A stretch of 64,000 nt of DNA. It comes from Chloroflexota bacterium. GTDB taxonomy: Bacteria > Chloroflexota > Anaerolineae > Caldilineales > Caldilineaceae. Shown here in pieces: positions 52,096 to 61,082 of the stretch (position 1 is its first letter; each line of letters opens with the position of its first letter). Below the pieces are notes generated by a model that was given only the letters and a program-made list of their open reading frames with translations, was not told the DNA's origin and did no database searches. A program made the translations under genes and the position numbers. Location: positions 1-64,000 of the forward strand of contig QEUW01000020.1 in assembly GCA_003577005.1 (NCBI GenBank), in the 5' to 3' direction.

Positions 52096-52128
52096 AGGTG
52101 CGACGCACTTTGGAAGTGCGTCGCACCT
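52096..52128. repeat. GTGCGACGCAC-family hairpin
   Basis: AGGTGCGACGCACTT and AAGTGCGTCGCACCT pair with a 3-bp loop, between the alaS start and its T-box terminator. Outer GCTTGGCTCA and TGAGCAAGC extend it. Confidence 0.85.
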
Positions 52129-52159
52129 GAGCAAGCACGTAACCCCTAAGAAAAACAAA

Positions 52160-52190
52160 ACCGCCCCTGAGCATCTTGCTCAAGGGCGGT
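52160..52190 (-). terminator. T-box conditional terminator
   Basis: GC-rich stem of ACCGCCC...GGGCGGT followed on the minus strand by TTTTGTTTTT. It competes with the antiterminator that uses TGGTACCGCGG. Confidence 0.92.
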
Positions 52191-52255
52191 GATTTCCGCG
52201 GTACCACCTTGATTGAGGCCACAGGCCCCCACTCTATCGCCGCCACCGAACCTCA

Positions 52256-52386
52256 GAAGCTGTTGGAAAAGGTTTGGTGCGTTGCACGCGTAGCATGCGA
52301 TGCACCTGGGCCGTTGGGCACCCGTGAGGTAAAACGCACTTTTCAAGTGCATCGCACCAGTCTGGCGGCCCTTTTCAAACAGCTTC
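52256..52386. repeat. Hairpin element inserted in the T-box leader
   Basis: GAAGCTGTTGGAAAAGG (52256-52272) pairs at 16 of 17 positions with 52370-52386. Inside lie two GTGCG-type sub-hairpins (near 52276-52306 and 52333-52358). The outer arm shares TTTTCAAACAG with elements at 9496 and 53678. Confidence 0.8.
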
Positions 52387-52585
52387 TCAATTGCCGGTGA
52401 GAGCGCATCCCGATTACGATGGATGAGACCGGCCTGCCTTATCCCACTGGGGCTTCGGCGGCAACTCGGGTGTGGCTTCCGTAGACGCCTGCTAATCGAG
52501 CTTGCACTCTCCTCGACTCGCTGGATGCCCGGCGCACTACGTACTCTTCACCGTCAACGTTGTTGGCTTTATCGTTTGTAGCTAT

Positions 52586-52614
52586 AATCTAGCATAGACC
52601 TTGCTTCGTGTCAA
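52586..52614 (-). promoter_or_regulatory. alaS promoter
   Basis: On the minus strand TTGACA (52609-52614) and TAGATT (52586-52591) are spaced 17 bp, giving a start near 52579 and a leader of about 530 bases to the alaS ATG. Confidence 0.75.
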
Positions 52615-52673
52615 TCATCCGGTCAACACAAAATTTGATTCTACCATTCCAGTTGCGCTGAGAGGGAGGCGTT

Positions 52674-53651
52674 ATGGAGTATCGTCCGTTTGGTCGCACC
52701 GGGTTGCAGGTGTCGGCGGTAGGGTTTGGCTGTTGGGAGCTGGGCGGCCAGTACGGCCACTACGACGAACAGGAGGTCATCGACGCCGTCCGCCGGGCGC
52801 TGGACTTGGGCGTCAACTGTTTCGACACGGCGGAGGGCTACGGCTTTGGCCGCTCGGAAGAGCTCCTGGCCCGTGCGCTCGGCCCGCGGCGCAAGGATGT
52901 GATCCTCGTCACCAAGTTTGGCATCTACCAGCAAGAGGGGAAGTGGAGCCGCGACAGCACCCGCGCCCAGGCGCTGGCCGCCATCGAGCGCAGCCTCAAG
53001 TTTCTCAACACCGACTATGTGGATGTCTATCTGATCCACTGGCCGGATCGCGCCACGCCCTTCGAGGAACCCATACGGGCGCTGGAAGAGATCGTACAGT
53101 CGGGCAAGGCGCGCTTTGTTGGGGTGTCAAACTTCAAGGCTGAAGAGATCGCCACCTGCATGGCAACGCGGCGGGTCGATGTGGGCCAGTACGGCTATCA
53201 CCTCTTTGACCGGCGCATGGAACGTGATGTCTTCCCTTATTGTCTGGAACAGGGCATCGGCGTGATGGCCTATGGTTCGCTGGCGCACGGGTTGCTGACC
53301 GGGACCTTTACACCGCAAACCACCTTTGCCGAAAATGACTGGCGGCGCAATGGGCGAGCCTTTGGTCTCAGCCTCTTTACGCCGGAGAACTTCCCCAAAA
53401 ACCTGGCCGTGGTCGAAGAACTGAAGACGCTGGCCGCCCGCCGGGACAAAACGGTGCTCGATCTGGCCTTGCGCTGGGTGCTCTCCAACCCGGTGGTGAG
53501 TGTGGCGCTGGTCGGCTTCCGCAAACCGGAGGAGGTCGATGGGATGGCCGGGGCGCTCGGCTGGTCGCTCAGCGCCGAGGAGCTGGCCGAGATCGATGCC
53601 ATCTTTGCCAAACACGGTGTCGATCCAGCGCCACCGGTCTGGCTCGAATAG
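52674..53651 (+). CDS. Aldo/keto reductase
   Basis: The 325-residue protein begins MEYRPFGRTGLQVSAVGFGC, with VNCFDTAEGYGFGRSEELLA (catalytic Asp and Tyr), VILVTKFGIYQQEGKWS (Lys) and YVDVYLIHWPDRATPFEEP (His). VALVGFRKPEEVDGMAGAL binds the cofactor. It is only distantly similar to the reductase at 34342-35322. Substrate is unknown. GAGGGAGG before the ATG is a very strong ribosome site. It is divergent from the alaS leader. Confidence 0.94.
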   Translation: MEYRPFGRTGLQVSAVGFGCWELGGQYGHYDEQEVIDAVRRALDLGVNCFDTAEGYGFGRSEELLARALGPRRKDVILVTKFGIYQQEGKWSRDSTRAQALAAIERSLKFLNTDYVDVYLIHWPDRATPFEEPIRALEEIVQSGKARFVGVSNFKAEEIATCMATRRVDVGQYGYHLFDRRMERDVFPYCLEQGIGVMAYGSLAHGLLTGTFTPQTTFAENDWRRNGRAFGLSLFTPENFPKNLAVVEELKTLAARRDKTVLDLALRWVLSNPVVSVALVGFRKPEEVDGMAGALGWSLSAEELAEIDAIFAKHGVDPAPPVWLE

Positions 53652-53677
53652 CCGCGCCGCTGTTATAATGCGGTTGC

Positions 53678-53733
53678 TTTGAAAACCGGAATTTGCGAGC
53701 ATTCTAGCCCTACAGATGACTCCGGTTTTCAAA
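53678..53733. repeat. Dispersed hairpin, TTTTCAAACAG family
   Basis: TTTGAAAACCGGA (53678-53690) pairs perfectly with 53721-53733 across 30 bp. Compared with the copy at 9496-9550, CGCG has become CCGG in both arms, a compensated change. Confidence 0.8.
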
Positions 53734-53791
53734 CAGAGCGAAAAATATAATGTGGCTCCCGCGTACCCCCGTTGTTGAAAGGAGTCTGCCC

Positions 53792-54118
53792 ATGCGCCGC
53801 TGGCTATACCGTCTCTATCTGCGCCTGGCGACAGTCAATATCCGGCTGGGACAACGCCTCTTTGCCTTTCGTCTGAGCCGCCGTAGGGCTGAACTTGCAG
53901 GCGCCGACCTCAGCTACCTGGTGCTGTCGGGAACCAACCTGGCGGGCGCCGACCTGCGCGAGACCAACTTCCGCCGCGCCGACCTGAGCGGCGTCAACCT
54001 GAGTGGCGCAGATTTGAGCGGCGCCGACCTGACCGGCGCGCTGGTGAGCGAAGAACAACTTGCCACAGCAGAATCCTTATCCGGCACGATCTTGCCGGAC
54101 GGGACGATTCATATTTAG
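53792..54118 (+). CDS. Pentapeptide-repeat protein
   Basis: The 108-residue protein has a basic N-terminus (MRRWLYRLYLRLATVNIRLG) and then about nine pentapeptide units of the A(D/N)LXX type: LAGADLSYLVLSGTNLAGAD, RADLSGVNLSGADLSGADLT. These form a square beta-helix. The function is unknown; some relatives protect gyrase or act as scaffolds. AAAGGAG lies seven bases before ATG 53792, which is preferred over the in-frame ATG at 53750. A word-type repeat begins at its stop codon. Confidence 0.88.
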   Translation: MRRWLYRLYLRLATVNIRLGQRLFAFRLSRRRAELAGADLSYLVLSGTNLAGADLRETNFRRADLSGVNLSGADLSGADLTGALVSEEQLATAESLSGTILPDGTIHI

Positions 54119-54240
54119 GTGACAGGGTGACAGGATGACGAGCTGGCAGGATGACAGAAGGGTCCGAACATCTTACCATCTTATCACTTTATCACCCTGT
54201 CACCCTATCACCTTGTCACCCTGCCATCCTGTCGCAACAT
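54118..54240. repeat. Word-type hairpin (GTGACAGG)
   Basis: Left arm: GTGACAGGGTGACAGGATGA then CAGGATGACAG. Right arm: ATCACCCTGTCACCCTATCA-like words and CCTGCCATCCTGTC. Each arm has three or more eight-base words in inverted orientation. It fills the gap before the creatininase gene. Confidence 0.85.
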
Positions 54241-54259
54241 CAACAGAGGAGAAACGACT

Positions 54260-55027
54260 GTGACCGTCCTACTTGCCGAGATGACGCGCGAACAGATCCG
54301 CCAGGCGGCGCCCAATGCCATTGCCGTGCTGCCCACCGCTTCGATTGAACAACATGGCCCCCATGCCCCAGTGATCACCGACACGTTGCTCTGTGGCACG
54401 GTAGCCCAACGCGCTGCCGAGGCCGCCGCCGGCCAGGTGCAGGTGCTCGTGGCGCCGGTGCTCTGTTATGGCAATTCGCACCACCACCGTCCCTTCCCCG
54501 GTGTGCTGTCGTTGAGCAGCCCCACCTATCTGGCCGCTGTGACCGAGATTTTGGAAGGGCTGATGCTGAGCGGTTTCCGCAAGCTCGTGGTGCTCAACGG
54601 GCACGGCGGCAACACCGACTCCAACAATGTCGTGGCGCTTGACTTTGTCCACCGGCTGGGACACGACGTGCTGGTCGCCGCCGGCGCCTATTGGGACATC
54701 GCCCGCCCTGCCATCGTGGAAAAGGGACTGATGGCCGGCAACATGATCCCCGGCCACGCCGGGCGCTTTGAAACGTCGATGGTGATGGCGATCCGCCCCG
54801 ACCTGATCGACCAGGAGGCGCTGGCCCAGGTACAAGACCTGACCCAGGAGCGGGAAGGTCTATTCCGCCCCTTGAGCGGAGCGACGGTACAGCGCCACGG
54901 CGTCTGGGCCAAGAGCACCGGTTATACCGACAACCCGGCAGCCGCATCGGCTGAAGAGGGGCAGGCACTGCTGGAGGTAGTGGTCCAGCGCGTGGCGGAG
55001 TTTTTGGTGGCGTTCAGCCAGGCGTAA
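54260..55027 (+). CDS. Creatininase-family amidohydrolase
   Basis: The 255-residue protein has the creatininase signature: VLPTASIEQHGPHAPVITDT (metal-binding Glu and His), GNSHHHRPFPGVLSLSSPTY, VVLNGHGGNTDSNNVVALDF and GHAGRFETSMVMAIRP. Members bind two metal ions and open cyclic amides such as creatinine or mycofactocin-type peptides. The true substrate is not readable. The start is a GTG with GAGGAGA upstream. Confidence 0.93.
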   Translation: MTVLLAEMTREQIRQAAPNAIAVLPTASIEQHGPHAPVITDTLLCGTVAQRAAEAAAGQVQVLVAPVLCYGNSHHHRPFPGVLSLSSPTYLAAVTEILEGLMLSGFRKLVVLNGHGGNTDSNNVVALDFVHRLGHDVLVAAGAYWDIARPAIVEKGLMAGNMIPGHAGRFETSMVMAIRPDLIDQEALAQVQDLTQEREGLFRPLSGATVQRHGVWAKSTGYTDNPAAASAEEGQALLEVVVQRVAEFLVAFSQA

Positions 55028-55108
55028 GCCACAGATATGAAATTCGAGTGATTGACATTTCGTCCTAACCTGGGCTGTCAACTCAAAGTGGAATTGTAGA
55101 GGGTTCTA

Positions 55109-55140
55109 AGGTGCGGCGTCCATTGGGGTGCGCCGCACCT
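55109..55140. repeat. GTGCGACGCAC-family hairpin (variant)
   Basis: AGGTGCGGCG (55109-55118) pairs with CGCCGCACCT (55131-55140). It lies between the two converging genes and could also act in termination, although no T-run follows. Confidence 0.75.
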
Positions 55141-55155
55141 GTTTTAGATAGCCAT

Positions 55156-56607
55156 TCAATCGGAGTTAGAGTCGCCACACTCGGCTGGAACTCCACACAG
55201 GCCGGTCGTCTTACACCAGAAGATCCGCGCACGGGTGAGCGAACAAGTAGTGGCGCGCCCAGCGCGCTCGTAGTTCTCATGCACTGCATCGGCAGCGTAA
55301 CTGGCACCGCCGGCCACAGACTCGGCCACCCAGCGATAGCCACTGCCGGCCACATCTTTGGCGGATTCATAACTAGCTAGAACGTTATCAGTGACGCTGC
55401 CAGCGCTCTGTATTGTCCATTCGTAGCCGTTCACCGCTACGTTTCTGGCCGATTGGAGACCACGCCCGGCCATGACGACAGCGCCGTTTGAAACATCCTT
55501 CACCAGCACCGTAACCCCCGGTGGTTGATAGGCCAGTTGTGACCAGAGCGAGCCATCAAAGAGTGCGGCTAACGCGGCCACCTCGAGCCGGCTGCTGGCT
55601 CCGAGTTCTGTGTTGAGTAGGGGCAGCGCAGCGTTGCCGCCCACTCGGACATAGGTTTGCCAGAAACTGTGACTAAACGGCACAAAGACTTCCAACTCCA
55701 CCTGGCTGTCCAGCACTGCTTCCGGCGCAATGCGAGCATTGGCTGTAGTGCGGAATAGAACACCATCATGGTCAAAACGCAATGAGCCGGCTGTCGCCAC
55801 TGGTTGCGCCTCCCCACCCAACCAGTGGTTCAACAGCGCCGGAGCCAAGGTGATAGTGCTGTCGATCTGCAAATACGAATCGTTTGCCCGTGGCACGATC
55901 TGGCCGTTCACTTGCAGATTGAGCGAACCTCTGAGCGGGCTAAAGGTATAAAGGCCAAGAATCTCAGGCATGGCCAGGGCAGCAAGGGCTGGCCCCCGCA
56001 CCTGTAGATCACCCTTTACCCAGAAGAAAGGTTCGCTCAGATTGGCGATCAATGTAAGTTGTTGACTTCCTGCGCCGCCGGTGCGCACCTCACTCATACG
56101 CAGAAACAGGTAACGCCGGTCAGGCATAAGCAACGGGTGAAGCGCGGACAAATTGCGCCCCTGGTCGATGCCCAGGTCGGCAAACAGCTCAACGCCAAAT
56201 ACTGGCAGCGGAACGCGCCCCGTGCCTCGCAAGCGGAGAACTGTTCCGTCGGTTGCCAGCTCAGCCGCCAGATCAGCATCCAGCAGACGAAAATCGCCAA
56301 TAGGCAGACGCAAGATGAGGTCGTCGGAGATCGTCAGCCTGGAACCTTGTGGCAAGAACAGCACATTCTTTTGGAGCGTTTCCAGCAGGTAGGTTGCGCC
56401 CGCTCTGGCTATCCCCGGCAGCTGTGCGCCAGCGCCGGCCAGTGACAAGGTGCAGGTGCTGTCTGTACAATCAACGCCATACGTTCTACTATCACTTATA
56501 GATGGGGAGCCGGCGCTAACAACGTTTGCCGCAGCAGCCGGGGGGACAGCCACCCCAAAGATCAAAATAAGAGAGAAGTAAAGACCAAGCTTATAGAAAA
56601 TGTACAT
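55156..56607 (-). CDS. Secreted protein of unknown function
   Basis: The 483-residue protein has a clear signal peptide (MYIFYKLGLYFSLILIFGVA then VPPAAAA at the cleavage region). The mature part is rich in short strands (LRLPIGDFRLLDADLAAELA; VFGVELFADLGIDQGRNLSA) and ends in an amphipathic helix series (YEWTIQSAGSVTDNVLASYE; AESVAGGASYAADAVHENYE) followed by a Cys-rich tail (CSLTRARIFWCKTTGLCGVP and one more Cys). Cys pairs near the start (CTDSTC) suggest disulfides. No family is recognised. GGAGG precedes ATG 56607. It is divergent from the ABC importer genes. Confidence 0.75.
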   Translation of the reverse strand: MYIFYKLGLYFSLILIFGVAVPPAAAANVVSAGSPSISDSRTYGVDCTDSTCTLSLAGAGAQLPGIARAGATYLLETLQKNVLFLPQGSRLTISDDLILRLPIGDFRLLDADLAAELATDGTVLRLRGTGRVPLPVFGVELFADLGIDQGRNLSALHPLLMPDRRYLFLRMSEVRTGGAGSQQLTLIANLSEPFFWVKGDLQVRGPALAALAMPEILGLYTFSPLRGSLNLQVNGQIVPRANDSYLQIDSTITLAPALLNHWLGGEAQPVATAGSLRFDHDGVLFRTTANARIAPEAVLDSQVELEVFVPFSHSFWQTYVRVGGNAALPLLNTELGASSRLEVAALAALFDGSLWSQLAYQPPGVTVLVKDVSNGAVVMAGRGLQSARNVAVNGYEWTIQSAGSVTDNVLASYESAKDVAGSGYRWVAESVAGGASYAADAVHENYERAGRATTCSLTRARIFWCKTTGLCGVPAECGDSNSD

Positions 56608-56782
56608 CTTCCACCTCCATGTTGAATACACATAGGCGACGATGGCAAACTGCACTTGGCTTCTGAGTCCACTGCTTTGGGCAAATTCCATTGTAGCCAG
56701 ATAAACCACGCAGACAAAATCCAGTTGCAGCCAAGCTTGCCTAACCTTGGCATCCCTGGCTTCGAGTTAAGAAAATGCGTCG

Positions 56783-56811
56783 TTGCAGCCCACGCCAAAG
56801 TCGTGTATAAT
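56783..56811 (+). promoter_or_regulatory. Promoter of the peptide importer operon
   Basis: TTGCAG (56783-56788) and TATAAT (56806-56811) are spaced 17 bp, giving a leader of about 95 bases before the first permease gene. Confidence 0.7.
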
Positions 56812-56915
56812 CTTTCCAGTCAAGCGCTACGGTTGTAGAGTCCGGATGACTGGCTTTCCCCTCGTTCGGCTCGGCCCCAATTCAACTCGCTGGACAAGCG
56901 GAGGAACAACCAAAC

Positions 56916-57920
56916 ATGACGGTCGGCTATGTGTTGCGACGGCTAGGCGTGTTTCTGATCATTATCTGGATAGCCGCCACGGTCAACTTTCTCATCCCGC
57001 GTCTGGCGCCGGCCAACCCCATCCGCGAGAAGCTGCTCCAGGCTGTCTCCTTTGGCGGCGCCGGCAAGACCGATATGGAGCAGCTCGTTGCCACCTACGA
57101 AGAGAAATTTGGCCTCAACCAGCCGCTCTGGAAACAATATGTGCGCTATCTGAGCGACCTGGCCCGTTTTGACCTGGGCGTGTCGATTTCCAACTTTCCC
57201 AACCGGGTGATCGACATCATCCTGCGGGCGTTGCCGTGGACGATTGGGCTGCTGCTGGTGGCGACGCTGGTAGCTTTTATCACCGGCACGTTGTTGGGTG
57301 CGCTGGCCGCCTGGCCCAAGACGCCGGTCGCAATCCACTTCCTGGCCGCCCCCATGATGACCTTGTCAGCGATCCCTTTCTATCTGTTGGGGCTGGTTCT
57401 ACTCTATATCTTTGCCTTTTCGCTAGGCTGGTTTCCCTTGAGCGGGGGGTATACCGTGGGCGCCATCCCCCGTCTGACGTGGACTTTTGCCAAAGATGTC
57501 TTCGACCATTCGCTGCTGCCGGCGCTGACCATCGTGCTGGCCTCGCTTGGTTCGTGGGCCATTGGCATGAGGGGGATGATGATCTCCGGGCTGGGGGAAG
57601 ATTATATTACCTTTGCCGAGGCCAAAGGACTGAAAGGGCGCGAGATCTTCTTCCGCTATGCGCTGCGCAACGCGCTGCTGCCGCAGACGACAGCGCTGGC
57701 GCTGTCGCTGGGGTACATCGTCTCTGGCGCAGTGCTGGTGGAGGTAGTCTTTGGCTATCCCGGTGTGGGGACGGTGCTCTACCAGGCGATCCGCGGCTTT
57801 GATTACTTTGTAATCTACGGGGTGGTGATCATGTTGATCCTCGCCATTGGTCTGGCGACGTTGATCATCGACCTGCTCTATCCGTTGCTCGACCCGAGAA
57901 TCACCTATCAGGGGCGCTGA
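56916..57920 (+). CDS. Peptide/nickel-type ABC transporter permease, DppB-like
   Basis: The 334-residue protein begins MTVGYVLRRLGVFLIIIWIA, the usual DppB/OppB start, with FLIPRLAPANPIREKL, six membrane helices, and the ATPase-contact loop EDYITFAEAKGLKGREIFFR (EAA motif). It pairs with the permease encoded 46 bp downstream to form the pore. The substrate class is oligopeptide, sugar or nickel; it cannot be narrowed here. GGAGG lies upstream at a long spacing. Confidence 0.95.
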   Translation: MTVGYVLRRLGVFLIIIWIAATVNFLIPRLAPANPIREKLLQAVSFGGAGKTDMEQLVATYEEKFGLNQPLWKQYVRYLSDLARFDLGVSISNFPNRVIDIILRALPWTIGLLLVATLVAFITGTLLGALAAWPKTPVAIHFLAAPMMTLSAIPFYLLGLVLLYIFAFSLGWFPLSGGYTVGAIPRLTWTFAKDVFDHSLLPALTIVLASLGSWAIGMRGMMISGLGEDYITFAEAKGLKGREIFFRYALRNALLPQTTALALSLGYIVSGAVLVEVVFGYPGVGTVLYQAIRGFDYFVIYGVVIMLILAIGLATLIIDLLYPLLDPRITYQGR

Positions 57921-57966
57921 GCTGCCAACAAGATAGGTTAACCGAGAACGCCGTCCATTTTGCCTT

Positions 57967-58812
57967 ATGAAGCAACTTTCTGCATTACGTCACCATCCCC
58001 TTCTACTGATCGGGTTGATCATCATCCTGGTGCTGGTGCTCTTTGGCCCGGTTGGCAGGCTATTTGTGGATACAAACAGCGCCAGGGTTGGCTCTGCGTT
58101 GCCGGAGCAGCGACCGTCGTCTGAATATCCGCTTGGCACCGACACGGTCGGCCGCGAGATATTGGCGGTGATGGTGGTGGGGACACCGCTGACGCTGCGC
58201 ATCGGGCTGATCGCCGGCGCCATTGGGTTGGGGCTGGGGATTCTCTTTGGCTTTCTGGCCGGCTATTTTGGCGGTTGGGTGGATGCACTGATCAAGGGTG
58301 CGGCCGATGTATTGCTGACAGTGCCCGGTTTGCTCTTTCTGGTGGTGCTGGCCACGACTATCCGCGGGGCGGTGAGCGTTAACATGATGGCGCTGGTGGT
58401 CGCCTCGCTGGCGTGGATGTGGCCGACGCGCACGATCCGCGCCCAGGTGTTGACCCTGCGCGAACGGCAATTTGTCATGGTGGCGCGGCTTTCGGGCATG
58501 GGCGGCTTTGAGATCATCGTGCGCGAGTTGATCCCCAACCTGTTGCCCTATCTGGCCGCCAGCTTTGTCGCCGCCGTAGGGTCGGCCATTCTCGCCACTA
58601 TCGGGTTGGAGGCGCTGGGGCTGGGTCCGCAAAACGAGCCGACGTTGGGCATGACCATCTACTGGGCGCTCTACTATACGTCGGTGTTGCGCGGCCTCTG
58701 GTGGTGGTGGATGCCGCCGCTGATGGTGATCATCGCTACCTTTATCGGCCTCTTTTTGATCTCGCTTGGTCTGGACCAGATCGCCAATCCCAAATTGCGG
58801 AAAGCCACATAA
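57967..58812 (+). CDS. Peptide-type ABC transporter permease, DppC-like
   Basis: The 281-residue protein has an N-terminal helix (HPLLLIGLIIILVLVLFGPV), the family motif SSEYPLGTDTVGREILAVMV near residues 51-70, five further helices, and the EAA loop RERQFVMVARLSGMGGFEII. It is the second permease of the importer. It has no strong ribosome site and probably depends on translation from the upstream gene 46 bp away. Confidence 0.95.
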   Translation: MKQLSALRHHPLLLIGLIIILVLVLFGPVGRLFVDTNSARVGSALPEQRPSSEYPLGTDTVGREILAVMVVGTPLTLRIGLIAGAIGLGLGILFGFLAGYFGGWVDALIKGAADVLLTVPGLLFLVVLATTIRGAVSVNMMALVVASLAWMWPTRTIRAQVLTLRERQFVMVARLSGMGGFEIIVRELIPNLLPYLAASFVAAVGSAILATIGLEALGLGPQNEPTLGMTIYWALYYTSVLRGLWWWWMPPLMVIIATFIGLFLISLGLDQIANPKLRKAT

Positions 58813-58830
58813 AATGCGGGTACAAAGCAC

Positions 58831-58930
58831 CGACAAAGAGCAAACAGCGGTACACAGAGAGCGCAGAGTTTTCACAGAGAACACAGATGCAGTTCTCTGT
58901 GTCTCCTCTGTGTCCTCTGTGAACTGCTTT
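58831..58930. repeat. Word-type hairpin (CACAGAG)
   Basis: AGCAAACAGCGGTACACAGA and GAACACAGATGC words are followed by inverted TTCTCTGTGTCTCCTCTGTG and CCTCTGTGAACTGC words. It lies inside the importer operon between permease and ATPase genes. Related copies are at 11561-11640 and 35364-35449. Confidence 0.85.
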
Positions 58931-58947
58931 TTTGATAGGGGTATTGG

Positions 58948-59907
58948 ATGAGTGAGCCGGTGTTGCGGGTGGAGGATCTGCGTGTCTATTATCACACGGC
59001 GCGCGGGCCGGTGAAGGCAGTGGATGGGGTCAGCTTTGCACTGGAGGCGGGCGCCAAACTGGGATTAGTGGGCGAGTCGGGGTCGGGCAAATCGACCATG
59101 GCTTTGGCCCTGTTACGAATGATCAAGCCGCCAGGTTGTATCGAGGGTGGCCGCATCCTGCTGGGCAACACCGACCTGACGCAGCTCTCCGAAGAGCAGA
59201 TGCGCCAGGTGCGCCTGGGCGAGATCAGCATGATCCCCCAGGGGGCTATGAACTCGCTCAACCCCGTAGTGCGCATCCGCCGGCAGATGATCGACGGCAT
59301 GATCGCCCACGGTGAAAACCTGACCGCCAGGGAGTACGACCGCCGCGTGGCCGAGGTGCTGGATTGGGTCGATCTCGACCCAAGTGTGGCGCACATGTAC
59401 CCGCACGAGTTGAGCGGGGGGATGAAGCAGCGCGTCTGTATCGCCATTGCCATCTCGCTGCATCCCAAGATCATCATCGCCGATGAGCCGACCAGTGCGC
59501 TGGATGTGGTGGTGCAGCGCCAGGTGATGGAGACCATCGACCGGGTGCAGCAGGAGTTGGATGCGGCGGTGATCCTCATCGGCCACGACATGGGGTTGAT
59601 GGTGCAGTTTGTCGAGCGCATGGTGGTGATGTATGCCGGCAAAGTGGCCGAGATGGGCGCCATTCGCAGCCTGTTTACCGAACCGTTGCACCCCTATACG
59701 CAACTGCTCATCGGCAGCCTGCCGACGCTGGAGAGCAAGGAGACCTTGCGAGGCATCCCTGGCATTGCGCCTTCGCTGCTCAACCCGCCGTCGGGGTGTG
59801 TCTTTCATCCGCGCTGCCCGCAGGTGATGGCGCATTGCTCGCAGCGAAGCCCGGCCCTGGTCGAGCAGAAGGCCGGCCATTGGGCGGCGTGTCATTTGTA
59901 TGGATAA
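58948..59907 (+). CDS. Peptide-type ABC transporter ATPase, DppD-like
   Basis: The 319-residue ATPase has Walker A GLVGESGSGKSTMALALLRM, the signature HELSGGMKQRVCIAIAIS, Walker B IIIADEPTSALDVVVQ, the H-loop VILIGHDMGLM, and the C-terminal oligopeptide-transporter domain with a Cys pattern (CVFHPRCPQVMAHC) that binds an Fe-S cluster in relatives. It energises import with the second ATPase gene, which starts 12 bp later. AGGGG precedes the ATG. Confidence 0.96.
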   Translation: MSEPVLRVEDLRVYYHTARGPVKAVDGVSFALEAGAKLGLVGESGSGKSTMALALLRMIKPPGCIEGGRILLGNTDLTQLSEEQMRQVRLGEISMIPQGAMNSLNPVVRIRRQMIDGMIAHGENLTAREYDRRVAEVLDWVDLDPSVAHMYPHELSGGMKQRVCIAIAISLHPKIIIADEPTSALDVVVQRQVMETIDRVQQELDAAVILIGHDMGLMVQFVERMVVMYAGKVAEMGAIRSLFTEPLHPYTQLLIGSLPTLESKETLRGIPGIAPSLLNPPSGCVFHPRCPQVMAHCSQRSPALVEQKAGHWAACHLYG

Positions 59908-59919
59908 TGGACAAAGTGC

Positions 59920-60933
<1,014 letters not shown>

Positions 60934-60961
60934 CACCTGACCAGAAGATCACGATGGATGC

Positions 60962-60989
60962 GGAGTTCGCACGTGGGCGTGCGAACTCC
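60962..60989. repeat. Perfect 12-bp-arm hairpin (GGAGTTCGCACG)
   Basis: GGAGTTCGCACG (60962-60973), TGGG loop, and CGTGCGAACTCC (60978-60989). It lies between the ATPase gene and the binding-protein gene; no T-run follows. A partial relative is near 39736. Confidence 0.85.
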
Positions 60990-61082
60990 ACGGGTGTCAA
61001 GATTTGTTTGGTCAGGTACTAGAATCTAACCCCCAACACTATCAGGTTTTGCGGTTTTCTCGAACCCATCAGGAGGAATCAC

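Larger units (their letters stand above)
52151..52579 (-). promoter_or_regulatory. T-box riboswitch leader of alaS (alanine specifier)
   Basis: The leader reads, on the minus strand, a stem I with CAGCGAGTCGAGGAGAGTGC and GAAGCCACACC; the specifier is GCC (52474-52476, an alanine codon). The antiterminator core TGGTACCGCGG is at 52196-52206. A terminator stem (ACCGCCCTTGAGCA with its near-complement, 52160-52190) is followed by TTTTGTTTTT. Uncharged tRNA-Ala should stabilise the antiterminator and allow transcription. The linker holds a large inserted hairpin (52256-52386). Confidence 0.93.
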
